A stretch of 64,000 nt of DNA from Pseudomonadaceae bacterium SI-3. Lineage in GTDB: Bacteria > Pseudomonadota > Gammaproteobacteria > Pseudomonadales > Pseudomonadaceae. Position numbers and translations under genes: made by a program. Position 1 is the first letter of the stretch. Each line of letters starts with the position of its first letter. Under the pieces are notes generated by a model. That model was given only the letters and a program-made list of their open reading frames with translations, made no database searches and was not told where the DNA came from. Below are positions 9,065 to 17,129 of the stretch, one piece after another. The DNA lies in assembly GCA_004010935.1 (NCBI GenBank), contig CP026511.1, positions 3,844,001 to 3,908,000 of the forward strand. Reading direction: 5' to 3'.

Positions 9065-11203
9065 ATGCGTCGACTTCTCGTGCCTGTGCTGTCGCTACAG
9101 GCGCTCGCCGCCACCGCCTACGCTGCCGAACAAACGGGATCTACCGGGGCCCCCATCGCCCTCGAACAAATGGAGATCACCGGCTCGCAAGCCGAACGCG
9201 CCGACGGCCCGGTGGACGGCTATCGCGCTACGCGCTCGGCTAGCGCAACGCGTACCGACACGCCCATCCATGAAATCCCGCAGTCGATCAGCGTCGTCCC
9301 TGGGCAGGTGGTAGAAGACATCGGTGCCACCCGTCTCGAGGATGCGCTGGACTATGCCGGCGGCGTCGAGCGCGGCAACAACTTCGGCGGCCAGGGCCTG
9401 ACCGAATTCCTGGTACGCGGCTTCAGCTCCCAGGAGTTCTACCGCAACGGCTTCGCCATCAACCGTGGCTACCCCAACATGCCGGACGCCGCCACTATCG
9501 AACGAATCGAGGTCCTGCGTGGCCCGGCTTCAATGCTGTATGGCCGTGGCGACCCGGGCGGCACCTTCAACATTGTCAGCAAGCAACCGCAGGCCAAGCA
9601 GCGGACCGTGCTGGGCACTCAATTCAATACCGAGGGGCTGCGCCGCGGCACGCTGGACACCACCGGCGCACTGGACGAGCAGGCTGAATTCACCTATCGC
9701 CTCAACCTGGTGGCCGAAGGCGCTGACAGCTTTCGCGACCATGTCGAAAGCGAACGCTACAACGTTGCCCCAGTGCTGCGCTGGGACCTCAGCGACGCCA
9801 CCGCGATCATTCTGGAAGGTGACTATCTCCACAACCGTCACCCGCTCGACCGCGGCGTGACGCGCTACGCCGGCCAGCAAGGCCAGCTGCCCCGTGATCG
9901 CTTCCTCGGGGAAGAAAGCGCCGGCAAGTTCACGAACGAAAACGCCATGACCCAGCTGCGAATCGAGCATCTGCTCGATGACCAATGGACGCTGCGCGGC
10001 GGCGTGCAATACCTCGACGGCAGCCTTGAGGGTGGCGCCGTGGAGAACAATGGCCTGGCCGCTGACGGCCGCACCGTGGGGCGCAATTACAGCGAACGAC
10101 GGCTGGAATGGAACGATACGGCCATTCAGGCCAACCTCGAAGGCCGCTTCAGCGCTCTGGGCTTCATGCATACACTGCTGACCGGCATCGAGTACGACGA
10201 CTTTAACTACAACTCCCGCATCGACCGTTCCGCAGGTGGCGTAGGCTCCTTCCCGATCGACATGTACGAGCCGGTCTATGGCCAGCCGCTGCCCCCCATT
10301 CTCGGCCCCAACTACTGGGACGACGAAGACCTGAAGTCCTATGCCTTCTATATGCAGGATCAGGTTGAGCTGACCGACCGTTTCACCCTGCAGCTGGGTG
10401 CGCGCCTGGAACGCTTCGAGCAGAATTACACCAACAAGCTGTCAGCTGCCGGCAGTTGGGATCAGGCGCATAACGCCGTCTCGCCGCGCATCGGTGCAAT
10501 CTACGACCTGACCGAAGCACTGGCCGTCTACGCCAACGCTTCCCGCTCATTCAAGCCCAACCGTGGCGCCGACCGCAGCAGCCAGGCGTTCGACCCGGAA
10601 GAAGGCGTCGCCTACGAGACTGGCATCAAGTACGACCTGCCGGAACACAACCTGAGCGTGACGGCCGCGCTGTTCCACATCACCAAGGAAAACGTGCTGA
10701 CGGCTGACCCGGCAAACGTTGGCTCCCAGGCCTTCCAGGTGGCTGCAGGCGAGGTCCGCAGCCGCGGCTTCGACCTCAGCGTTGCCGGCAATATCACCCC
10801 GCAATGGCGCGTGATTGGCGGCTATGCCTACGTTGACGCTGAAGTCACTGAAAGCAACAGCGCCGCCGTGCCGGTGGGCAGCCGCCTGGCCAACGTGCCA
10901 GAGCACAGCTTCAACCTGCTCGACACCTACGAGTTCGACAACGGTGCGCTGGACGGGCTGGGCCTTGGGGTTGGCGTGAAGTACGTCAGTTCACGCAAGG
11001 GCAGCACCTCGAACACTGCCTACGACATGGGCGCCTACACCGTGGTCGATCTGCTGGCCTACTACCCGCTCACCGACCGCATTCGCCTCAACCTCAACCT
11101 CGACAACGTCTTCGACGAGGAATACGAAGAGCGCGCCTGGAACATCTGGGCCTACCCGGGCGCCCCACGCACCCTGCAGGCTGGGGTATCAATCGAGATC
11201 TAG
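9065..11203 (+). CDS. TonB-dependent siderophore receptor
   Basis: 712 residues. A short signal peptide (RRLLVPVLSLQALAATAYAA) precedes a TonB-box-like stretch (LEQMEITGS). The plug domain spans roughly residues 50-170, with TPIHEIPQSISVVPGQVVED, LEDALDYAGGVERGNNFGG, FLVRGFSSQEFYRNG and IERIEVLRGPASMLYGRGDP. The rest is a 22-strand barrel typical of FhuA/FoxA/FpvA-like receptors, including NVFDEEYEERAW near the end. It takes up ferric siderophores across the outer membrane with TonB-ExbBD energy. No signalling extension, synthesis gene or anti-sigma gene is adjacent, so the ligand is unknown and may be a xenosiderophore. A Fur-like box precedes it. Confidence 0.92.
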   Translation: MRRLLVPVLSLQALAATAYAAEQTGSTGAPIALEQMEITGSQAERADGPVDGYRATRSASATRTDTPIHEIPQSISVVPGQVVEDIGATRLEDALDYAGGVERGNNFGGQGLTEFLVRGFSSQEFYRNGFAINRGYPNMPDAATIERIEVLRGPASMLYGRGDPGGTFNIVSKQPQAKQRTVLGTQFNTEGLRRGTLDTTGALDEQAEFTYRLNLVAEGADSFRDHVESERYNVAPVLRWDLSDATAIILEGDYLHNRHPLDRGVTRYAGQQGQLPRDRFLGEESAGKFTNENAMTQLRIEHLLDDQWTLRGGVQYLDGSLEGGAVENNGLAADGRTVGRNYSERRLEWNDTAIQANLEGRFSALGFMHTLLTGIEYDDFNYNSRIDRSAGGVGSFPIDMYEPVYGQPLPPILGPNYWDDEDLKSYAFYMQDQVELTDRFTLQLGARLERFEQNYTNKLSAAGSWDQAHNAVSPRIGAIYDLTEALAVYANASRSFKPNRGADRSSQAFDPEEGVAYETGIKYDLPEHNLSVTAALFHITKENVLTADPANVGSQAFQVAAGEVRSRGFDLSVAGNITPQWRVIGGYAYVDAEVTESNSAAVPVGSRLANVPEHSFNLLDTYEFDNGALDGLGLGVGVKYVSSRKGSTSNTAYDMGAYTVVDLLAYYPLTDRIRLNLNLDNVFDEEYEERAWNIWAYPGAPRTLQAGVSIEI

Positions 11204-11394
11204 CGCCTATTGGTGCAATGCCCTAGGTTGATGGCTTGCCATCGCCCAGGGCGCGGTATTACCCACCGTTACAGCTCATTCTTTTACAACGATCACACGG
11301 GCCCGTCCTAGCGATCCTAGGCGGTTCGGCCTTTCGCGACCGTACCTGGCGGTCTATAGCCGGACCAGCGCATCCCCCTGCGCATACCGCAAAC

Positions 11395-12360
11395 TTACAA
11401 ACGATCCAACGGACTCAAAACCGCCAAGCCGCCCCGGTTTAGTACGTGGGTGTAGATCATGGTTGTCTTCACGTCTGCATGGCCCAACAACTCCTGCACA
11501 GTGCGAATATCTTGTCCGCTTTCCAACAGATGAGTTGCGAAGCTATGCCGCAACGTATGCGGGGTCGCCAACTTGGCTATACCGGATTGCGCTACTGCGC
11601 GTTTGAAAGCCCTTTGCACCCGTTTTTCATCCAGATGATGACGACGCACTGAGCCACTGCGTGGGCCCACCGACAGGCCTGCCGCAGGGAACACGTACTG
11701 CCAAGCCCATTCCCATGGCGCGTTGGGATATTTACGAGCTAAGGCGTCAGGCAAGTAGACATCACCCCGCCCTGCAACGACCTCGCTCTGATGAATAGCC
11801 CGTACAAGAGTGATGTGCTGCTTAAGCGGCAGCACAAGGCTTGCCGGCATGACGGTGACGCGATCCTTCTGCCCTTTACCGTCACGGATGATGATTTCGT
11901 TGCGCGAGAAATCGACGTCCTTGACCCTGAGCCGCACCCCTTCCATCAACCGCAGGCCGCCACCATATAACAGTCGTGCTATCAACCCGACGTCGCCATC
12001 CAGTTGGCTGAGAATCCTTTGCACTTCGTCGATAGAGAGCACCACCGGCAACCGAGCGGGCTTTTTTGCACGTACCACTTCGCCAAGCCAGGGTAGCTCC
12101 TGCTTGAGTACTTGCTTATAAAGAAACAACAACGCAGCAAGCGCCTGATTCTGCGTCGAAGCGGATACATCACGGCGCACAGCCAAATCCGAAAGAAACG
12201 CCTCAACTTCAGCTGCGCCCATTTCAAGCGGATGTCGATATTTGTGAAATCGGATATAGCGCTTCACCCACTCGCAATAGACACGTTCAGTTCTGATCGA
12301 GTAGTGTTTCAGCCGGATCTGGTCCCTCACCTGATCGAGCAATCGCGGCCTTCCATCCAT
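11395..12360 (-). CDS. intI: Integron integrase (tyrosine recombinase)
   Basis: 321 residues from the ATG at 12360; the frame opens at 12450 but family homology starts at [20 protein letters not shown]. The N-terminal SAM-like DNA-binding domain covers residues 8-90. The catalytic domain has the Arg in [16 protein letters not shown], the Lys region at [27 protein letters not shown] (His and second Arg), [16 protein letters not shown] and its Tyr nucleophile. The insert [20 protein letters not shown] is the IntI-specific patch that separates integron integrases from XerCD. All catalytic residues are present, so the enzyme is probably active. It faces away from the cassettes, the normal arrangement. 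Confidence 0.95.
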   Translation of the reverse strand: MDGRPRLLDQVRDQIRLKHYSIRTERVYCEWVKRYIRFHKYRHPLEMGAAEVEAFLSDLAVRRDVSASTQNQALAALLFLYKQVLKQELPWLGEVVRAKKPARLPVVLSIDEVQRILSQLDGDVGLIARLLYGGGLRLMEGVRLRVKDVDFSRNEIIIRDGKGQKDRVTVMPASLVLPLKQHITLVRAIHQSEVVAGRGDVYLPDALARKYPNAPWEWAWQYVFPAAGLSVGPRSGSVRRHHLDEKRVQRAFKRAVAQSGIAKLATPHTLRHSFATHLLESGQDIRTVQELLGHADVKTTMIYTHVLNRGGLAVLSPLDRL

Positions 12361-12498
12361 GGTGTATAACTCCCTTATACAGTCACCATCCTTCGGAAAC
12401 GCCCAGCCTAGACAAGGAGCACCGCGATGACAAGGAATGTTATACACCACGCCCGTCCGGCGTCTTATACACCAAATGGTGTCTAATTATAGTTAGAG
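12361..12498 (+). promoter_or_regulatory. attI region of the integron
   Basis: Lies between the intI start and the first cassette. The crossover core GTTAGAG is at 12492-12498, with strand exchange expected after G12492. The motif TTATACACCA occurs at 12440-12449 and 12465-12474 on the plus strand and at 12360-12369 on the minus strand, touching the intI start codon. The second plus copy overlaps a palindrome, ACACCAAATGGTGT at 12470-12483. These are plausible integrase-binding repeats; that role is inferred. The intI promoter must also lie here. Confidence 0.7.
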
Positions 12499-12505
12499 CT
12501 ATGCA

Positions 12506-12769
12506 ATGAATCTTTGCCAATGCCCATGCTGCGACTACTTCACCATACCCGCAGGTGAAGATTATGAAATATGCGCTGTATGCTTTTGGGAAGATGATTA
12601 CTTTGGTATTGAGGAACCGGATTTAGAATCAGGAGCAAACCATGGCCTCACCATTCGCCAAGCAAGAGCAAATTTCGTAAACTTCGGGGCATGCCACCCA
12701 AGCATGATTAACAATGTCATACGCCCTGAGCAAAGAGAAAAATATGCCTACAAAGAGCGTGCAATATAG
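12506..12769 (+). CDS. Cassette 1: CPCC-family cysteine-rich protein
   Basis: 87 residues. It opens CQCPCCDYFTIPAGEDYEIC and continues AVCFWEDDYFGIEEPD, the layout of the CPCC family of small Cys-rich proteins (probable zinc binding through the CPCC and CxVC pairs), whose role is unknown. A following NHGLTIRQARANFVNFGAC is also typical. The ATG at 12506 lies 14 bases after the attI crossover, with no clear Shine-Dalgarno site; an ATG at 12501 is out of frame. As the attI-proximal cassette it is the most recent insertion and the one best placed for expression from an integron promoter. The stop touches its attC. Confidence 0.85.
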   Translation: MNLCQCPCCDYFTIPAGEDYEICAVCFWEDDYFGIEEPDLESGANHGLTIRQARANFVNFGACHPSMINNVIRPEQREKYAYKERAI

Positions 12770-12845
12770 CTCTAACTAGTGGTTCAAATCGTTCGCTCCG
12801 CTCACTGGGACGGGCTAAAGCCCGCCCCTTAACCAAACGTTAGGT
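12769..12845 (+). repeat. attC site of cassette 1
   Basis: Inverse core GCTCTAAC (12769-12776) is the exact complement of the cassette's own start GTTAGAGC. The inner stem is GGGCTAAAGCCC, and the core GTTAGGT is at 12839-12845. Confidence 0.92.
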
Positions 12846-12852
12846 ACTCTTT

Positions 12853-13257
12853 ATGGCCGATGCTGAGTATTGGATCGAATACGCTGATTCGTGGCGAAAT
12901 GCTCCGCTCGCGTTTTGGGTACACATTGAGCAAGACGGCGAACCATGGTTTAAATCCAATAAATTTTTACCTGAGGCACCCAAGGCAGTACCTCACAAGG
13001 GCTTTGTAATCATATGCGTTGAGATTCAAGGTACGGTTTTGTATTTCTCTTCCTCTGAGCAGCTTGCAGGGTGCATCAGAATCTTGTCATTGAATCCTCT
13101 GCCAACAACTCGTCGTTTATCAACGCTCCGCGGAACGACTCTCGGTCCGAATAGGCACTGGCTAAGTCGTTTTCCAGCAAAATTGAAATCACCAAAAATG
13201 CGACCCACAGTAGTTTCTGCACTCAACGAAGCGCTCCGTGCGATAACGAGTACCTAA
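12853..13257 (+). CDS. Cassette 2: protein of unknown function
   Basis: 134 residues, predicted cytosolic. The N-terminal half (YWIEYADSWRNAPLAFWVHI, then KGFVIICVEIQGTVLYFSS) suggests an alpha/beta domain, and the C-terminal half is basic (HWLSRFPAKLKSPKMRPTV). I do not recognise a family. The ATG is 13 bases from the cassette boundary without a Shine-Dalgarno site. The TAA stop lies inside the attC inverse core. Confidence 0.75.
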   Translation: MADAEYWIEYADSWRNAPLAFWVHIEQDGEPWFKSNKFLPEAPKAVPHKGFVIICVEIQGTVLYFSSSEQLAGCIRILSLNPLPTTRRLSTLRGTTLGPNRHWLSRFPAKLKSPKMRPTVVSALNEALRAITST

Positions 13258-13327
13258 CAATTGGTTCAAATCGTTCGCTTCGCTCACTGGGACGGGCTAA
13301 AGCCCGCCCCTTAACCATACGTTAGAT
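13252..13327 (+). repeat. attC site of cassette 2
   Basis: Inverse core ACCTAAC; gagtacctaac is an 11-base exact complement of the cassette start gttaggtactc. Core GTTAGAT is at 13321-13327. Confidence 0.92.
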
Positions 13328-13335
13328 GTCAACTT

Positions 13336-13860
13336 ATGAAATCCACCGAAGCGTTAAGTCAGAAAATCCGAAAAGAATTTTCGGAAGTCCCATTCCCTTC
13401 ACATTGCGGCCTGCACGCGGCCGTGGCGAAGGACGACTGGGTCGAAGATGAAAAAATTCTTCGAGAGATTACTCAGCGAGACGATTACATTGGAGAATGG
13501 TGGGATATACCGAAAGAGCATCTACTCAAATGCATGACGGCTTTGAGTTATTTTGATGTTGCTGGAATGGAATTTTACCTCCCCGCGTACATGAAAGCGA
13601 TTATTGAGTCGCCAAGTGATTTCGATAAACCAATGGTTAAATCAAGCTCTTGGCAAATAATTCACACAATGCTACCTGATGAAGAAAGTCAGGAATTAAA
13701 GCAGTATTTCAATGATCGGTTCTCAGGATTTTTGGGGGGCAAAAAACATGTTTGTCGGGAGTTCTTGCAATATGTCGAAAGCTGCACGCTCTATGACGAG
13801 CATGCAAGGCAACTCGCGCAAGAGGCATTAGCTAATGAGTTCTGGTCAAGCAACAGCTAA
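13336..13860 (+). CDS. Cassette 3: DUF6714-like protein of unknown function
   Basis: 174 residues, soluble, mostly alpha-helical and acidic. The opening (KIRKEFSEVPFPSHCGLHAA), then EWWDIPKEHLLKCMTALSYF and GMEFYLPAYMKAII, resembles the DUF6714 group of small proteins often found beside other small unknown genes or immunity-type genes. The match is from memory and only moderate. Unlike its neighbours the gene stops about 36 bases before its attC. Its function is unknown. Confidence 0.75.
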   Translation: MKSTEALSQKIRKEFSEVPFPSHCGLHAAVAKDDWVEDEKILREITQRDDYIGEWWDIPKEHLLKCMTALSYFDVAGMEFYLPAYMKAIIESPSDFDKPMVKSSSWQIIHTMLPDEESQELKQYFNDRFSGFLGGKKHVCREFLQYVESCTLYDEHARQLAQEALANEFWSSNS

Positions 13861-13895
13861 CAAAGCGGCGCTTTTAATTATGCGTACATCCAAAC

Positions 13896-13971
13896 ATTTA
13901 ACAATTGGTTCAAATCGTTCGCTTCGCTCACTGGGACGGGCTAAAGCCCGCCCCTTAACCAAACGTTAAAT
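13896..13971 (+). repeat. attC site of cassette 3
   Basis: Inverse core ATTTAAC, inner hairpin as in the other sites, core GTTAAAT at 13965-13971. Pairing with the cassette start (gttagatg) has one mismatch. Confidence 0.9.
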
Positions 13972-13981
13972 GGAAAACAGT

Positions 13982-14446
13982 ATGAGCGTATCACTCGAAG
14001 GAATTGAGCCAGACCAGTATGGAAGATACGTGATTCCATATAAAAGCAAAATTCTTGAGAAAGAAGTATTCCTCACCATCCCTACCGACAATGGCATAAT
14101 TAAGGAATGGCAGCTAATACTTGCTAATCAGTTTTGCGAAAGAGAGGAACGCCTTAGAGAAATTGTTTACAAGAGCATTCTCACTCACTACTTAAATGTT
14201 GCCGAAGAATTAAGGCCACAATTCGGTGAAAAATATCAGCAATTGGTTCATCCAGTAGAGAGCATCGCTCAGTTAAAAGAACTCATTACCCCTGCAGGGA
14301 TATATATTGGCGAGTTAGAACCAGCCGAAGAGGCAATCGGGCTGCTCTTCGAATGCACATGGGAAGAAGAACATGGTCTTGGTGTTCTAATTAACAACTG
14401 GAACATCAAAGAGGTAAGCCATCAGGATGTTGCGTTTACCATTTAA
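13982..14446 (+). CDS. Cassette 4: DUF6985-like protein
   Basis: 154 residues from the ATG at 13982, which has GGAAAA upstream; an in-frame ATG at 13970 overlaps the crossover core and would add four residues. The sequence has a beta-rich N-terminus (YGRYVIPYKSKILEKEVFLT) and a conserved-looking C-terminus (IGLLFECTWEEEHGLGVLIN), like DUF6985 or DUF2262-type domains found in many immunity-like small proteins. The TAA stop is within the attC inverse core. Precise function unknown. Confidence 0.78.
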   Translation: MSVSLEGIEPDQYGRYVIPYKSKILEKEVFLTIPTDNGIIKEWQLILANQFCEREERLREIVYKSILTHYLNVAEELRPQFGEKYQQLVHPVESIAQLKELITPAGIYIGELEPAEEAIGLLFECTWEEEHGLGVLINNWNIKEVSHQDVAFTI

Positions 14447-14516
14447 CAAATGGTTCAAATCGTTCGCTCCGCTCACTGGGACGGGCTAAAGCCCGCCCCT
14501 TAACCAAACGTTAGAA
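14441..14516 (+). repeat. attC site of cassette 4
   Basis: Inverse core ATTTAAC; ccatttaac is an exact complement of the cassette start gttaaatgg. Core GTTAGAA is at 14510-14516. Confidence 0.92.
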
Positions 14517-14532
14517 GCCAAAGGATTGCTCT

Positions 14533-14937
14533 GTGTTCGCTAAAAATCGAAATCCCGACAACCATTTACTCGATCCATTAGTAAAGCCGCTCGCATCACG
14601 AACTTTCTTGATTGTAATTTCCCTAGTTGCCATTGGCGCAGGAATATTAACTTCAGTCATCCATAAAGACTGGTCATGGATCAATAGATTTGGGGCGATA
14701 GTAATAGTGGTAGGTCTGCTATTTACCATGTCCCCGCTGTTCTCAAACGGAATCTATAAATCACAGTCCGGCGCCGGTCGTTTTGCTGATCTCCACACTG
14801 ACGGCACGTTAATAATTACTACGCCTGAAGAGCGGAAAATTGGCAACAACGCAATATTAGGCATAATTGTTACTGCAATTGGTACACTCACAAATGCATT
14901 TGGCGATTTACTAGCAGCTTTCGTATATGGCTTCTAA
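14533..14937 (+). CDS. Cassette 5: integral membrane protein of unknown function
   Basis: 134 residues from a GTG at 14533. Three hydrophobic segments are visible: TFLIVISLVAIGAGILTSVI (about 24-43), FGAIVIVVGLLFTMSPLF (53-70) and ILGIIVTAIGTLTNAFGDLL (108-127). A hydrophilic loop sits between the last two. No known family. The TAA stop lies in the inverse core of its attC, which is a hybrid variant. Confidence 0.72.
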   Translation: MFAKNRNPDNHLLDPLVKPLASRTFLIVISLVAIGAGILTSVIHKDWSWINRFGAIVIVVGLLFTMSPLFSNGIYKSQSGAGRFADLHTDGTLIITTPEERKIGNNAILGIIVTAIGTLTNAFGDLLAAFVYGF

Positions 14938-15008
14938 CAATGCGCTCAAATCGCTCACTTCGTTCGCTGGGACGGGCTAAAGCCCGCCCCTTAGCTTAAT
15001 CGTTAAAT
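14932..15008 (+). repeat. attC site of cassette 5 (hybrid type)
   Basis: The outer arms (aatgcgctcaaatcgctcac ... ttagcttaatcgttaaat) differ from the standard site, and the 3' arm matches that of the cassette 10 attC. The inner GACGGGCTAAAGCCCGCCCC is standard. cttctaac complements the cassette start gttagaag. Core at 15002-15008. Confidence 0.9.
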
Positions 15009-15025
15009 ATCACAAGGAAAACACA

Positions 15026-15469
15026 GTGAAACACTTAATATCTGCAACTCTACTTATCTTCTTAGTCGGCTGCGTCTCGCAACAGAAGAGTGACAATGCA
15101 ATTTACATGGAGGCGGCCACTCAATTTGCAAGCACGCTCCCACCTGATCAAAAAACCATGAGTTTCCCTAGCATTAAAATTCCAAGCCACGGCATGTTAG
15201 CTGACAGCCTGACTATCGCAGCAGGTGGTGGAGCAAATGCTACTCAGCTCCAACAAGAGCTATTAACTGCAAAAGCATCCGGTAGCACAGGTTTTTTAAT
15301 CATCGGTTCTAGCAGCGCTTTAGATCTGGCAGTTATCGAAGGTGCCACCGATTCTCAAGACCTCAATGGCATGAGTATTTTCTATTCAGGTAGCACCGAT
15401 AAGAAAAATGAAATTCGCTCCGCAATTGAAAAATCAAAAGCAAGTTTTCACTACATTAGCGCAGAGTGA
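15026..15469 (+). CDS. Cassette 6: lipoprotein of unknown function
   Basis: 147 residues from a GTG at 15026 with caaggaaaac upstream. The N-terminus KHLISATLLIFLVGC is a lipoprotein signal with lipobox LVGC, so Cys16 would be lipidated. The mature part has a Gly/Ala-rich segment (LTIAAGGGANATQLQQELL) and an alpha/beta region (STGFLIIGSSSALDLAVIEG) suggesting a Rossmann-like or small receiver-like fold. No family recognised. Predicted envelope location. Confidence 0.75.
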   Translation: MKHLISATLLIFLVGCVSQQKSDNAIYMEAATQFASTLPPDQKTMSFPSIKIPSHGMLADSLTIAAGGGANATQLQQELLTAKASGSTGFLIIGSSSALDLAVIEGATDSQDLNGMSIFYSGSTDKKNEIRSAIEKSKASFHYISAE

Positions 15470-15470
15470 C

Positions 15471-15547
15471 ATTTAACTACTGGTTCAAGTCGTTCGCTTC
15501 GCTCACTCGGGACGGGCTAAAGCCCGCCCCTTAACCAAGCGTTAGCC
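15471..15547 (+). repeat. attC site of cassette 6
   Basis: Inverse core ATTTAAC, one extra base before the inner stem (cactcgggac), core GTTAGCC at 15541-15547. gtgacatttaac pairs with the cassette start gttaaatatcac with one mismatch. Confidence 0.9.
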
Positions 15548-15583
15548 ACCAAAGACCTTAAAATCTGCAACCAGAGAGCAATC

Positions 15584-15958
15584 ATGTACGTGGAATTGAA
15601 CAACAAGGAGCTGCATCTTCACGGCAAAACAGCTGAGTTCAACGCAGTCGCAAGGTCAATTCATAAAGGCAGACACGGCGCATCAGCATCCTTTGAGCTT
15701 CGCAGTGCTAACTCCACATTTTCCTCACTGCACACCAAGTGTCATGGCAAGCTCTCTGCCATACAAATTGAAGGCTCGGAAGTCCATATCACTTACTCCG
15801 AATCCGTAAAAAATCGTCTCTACACTTACTTTTCAATGCCGGCCGATACACAACCGGGCTCTCAGTTTTTCCTTATTCACTCAAGTCAAGACTACCCGCC
15901 GTTGCTCACCGATAATTCACTTGCCTTAGTTATCCATGTTATTTCAAGCAACACATGA
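15584..15958 (+). CDS. Cassette 7: small beta-rich protein of unknown function
   Basis: 124 residues, probably soluble, with alternating hydrophobic strands (KLSAIQIEGSEVHITYSES, LYTYFSMPADTQPGSQFFLI). It resembles single-domain immunity-type or DUF proteins in general shape only; I cannot name a family. The ATG at 15584 follows agagagcaatc, a weak ribosome-binding site, 42 bases from the cassette boundary, the longest leader in the array. Confidence 0.72.
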   Translation: MYVELNNKELHLHGKTAEFNAVARSIHKGRHGASASFELRSANSTFSSLHTKCHGKLSAIQIEGSEVHITYSESVKNRLYTYFSMPADTQPGSQFFLIHSSQDYPPLLTDNSLALVIHVISSNT

Positions 15959-15964
15959 GAGTTC

Positions 15965-16040
15965 GGCTAACAAATGGTTCAAATCGTTCGCTTCGCTCAC
16001 TGGGACGGGCTAAAGCCCGCCCCTTAACCAAACGTTAGGA
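15965..16040 (+). repeat. attC site of cassette 7
   Basis: Inverse core GGCTAAC complements the cassette start gttagcc exactly. Standard inner stem; core GTTAGGA at 16034-16040. Confidence 0.92.
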
Positions 16041-16047
16041 TTTTCGC

Positions 16048-16545
16048 ATGCGTAAGCTCTTTACTGTGTTGGCTGCCAGCCTCGGTCTCAGTGCTCAAGC
16101 CACCGAAGCCACAATCCAGATGCAGGAGAAGTTCGATCCCTCGGGTGTTTTTTCTGTAATGGTTCCCGAAAATTGGATTACTGGAGCAGGAGAAAGCTTT
16201 TCGGCCAGCGCCCCAAACAATGGTCCATCACTGAGCGGAACAGCATATCGTATTGAAAGCCGCCCACCTCTAATAGAGTTCGCCCAGGCGCGTTATCAAG
16301 GCGTATCAGCGATGGGGATATACAAACAAATCGGAGAAAAGCGTTATCTTGAAAGCAACGGTAGTGTTGTTCGAGAATATCAAGGGGTTTGGCCCGGAGA
16401 AAAATTCGTCACACATTACGTAGTAGCATGCAAAAGCGCAGAAGAAATATATGCCTGCATTGCACTAGTCACCACAAAAGCAGATTACAGCAAGAACCGC
16501 GCATTTTATGAAAAAATGCTTTCAACATTCAAAATACAATCCTAA
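16048..16545 (+). CDS. Cassette 8: exported protein of unknown function
   Basis: 165 residues with a signal peptide (RKLFTVLAASLGLSAQA). The mature domain (GVFSVMVPENWITGAGESF, then KFVTHYVVACKSAEEIYACI) has one Cys pair and the look of a small PsbP/DUF1795-like beta-sandwich; this is tentative. The C-terminal KNRAFYEKMLSTFKI is also common in that group. The ATG lies 13 bases from the cassette boundary, and the TAA stop lies in the attC inverse core. Confidence 0.75.
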   Translation: MRKLFTVLAASLGLSAQATEATIQMQEKFDPSGVFSVMVPENWITGAGESFSASAPNNGPSLSGTAYRIESRPPLIEFAQARYQGVSAMGIYKQIGEKRYLESNGSVVREYQGVWPGEKFVTHYVVACKSAEEIYACIALVTTKADYSKNRAFYEKMLSTFKIQS

Positions 16546-16615
16546 CAACTGGTTCAAACCGCTCGCTGCGCTCACTGGGACGGGCTAAAGCCCGCCCCTT
16601 AACCAAACGTTAGGT
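16540..16615 (+). repeat. attC site of cassette 8
   Basis: aatcctaac is an exact complement of the cassette start gttaggatt. The internal arm reads ccgctcgctgcgctcac. Core GTTAGGT is at 16609-16615. Confidence 0.92.
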
Positions 16616-16624
16616 ACTTTCAGC

Positions 16625-17044
16625 ATGAATCCAGAGCTCCACGAAGCTGTTCACGACGTAGTTCTGGAAATAGTTAATGCTTCTGAAATAGGCGACAAAA
16701 AAACTGAATGGGCTGCCTATCAAAAATTAGTTTCTATCTGCGAGAAAAGTGAAAAAACTGGACGTAACCACCCTTTCCAATGGGAAACGCTTGGTGACTT
16801 CACGCATGATAGAAATCTGGCAGTAGAATTTTATGAAAAAGCATTGAGCTATGCTCACGCAGCAGAGCTTGATGAGTACGTTTCGTCAATCAACCTGGCA
16901 ATGGCTGAAACACTCATTGACTTGGGCAATACCACTAAAGCTAGGATCTTTGCCGCCCAAGCCAATGAGGCAGCAGAGAAAACAGATGATTTAGAGCTTA
17001 GAACTAGTGTTAGCGAGTTACTACTGCGGTTATCAAGCACCTAA
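16625..17044 (+). CDS. Cassette 9: TPR-like helical protein
   Basis: 139 residues, all-helical. Helix pairs such as RNLAVEFYEKALSYAHAAEL, YVSSINLAMAETLIDLGNTT and KARIFAAQANEAAEKTDDLE read as degenerate tetratricopeptide repeats, so a protein-binding scaffold role is plausible. No signal peptide. The ATG at 16625 lies 15 bases after the crossover. The TAA stop sits in the attC inverse core. The partner is unknown. Confidence 0.77.
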   Translation: MNPELHEAVHDVVLEIVNASEIGDKKTEWAAYQKLVSICEKSEKTGRNHPFQWETLGDFTHDRNLAVEFYEKALSYAHAAELDEYVSSINLAMAETLIDLGNTTKARIFAAQANEAAEKTDDLELRTSVSELLLRLSST

Positions 17045-17114
17045 CAACTGGTTCAAATCGTTCGCTTCGCTCACTGGGACGGGCTAAAGCCCGCCCCTTA
17101 ACCAAACGTTAGAT
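17039..17114 (+). repeat. attC site of cassette 9
   Basis: Inverse core ACCTAAC, standard inner hairpin, core GTTAGAT at 17108-17114. Confidence 0.92.
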
Positions 17115-17129
17115 TGCAGGAGTCTCCTG

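Noticed and set aside
12360..12500. LexA box for SOS control of intI
   Set aside because: ctgtataa is seen on the minus strand near 12382, but no matching ACAG half lies at the proper spacing, so a LexA box was not claimed.
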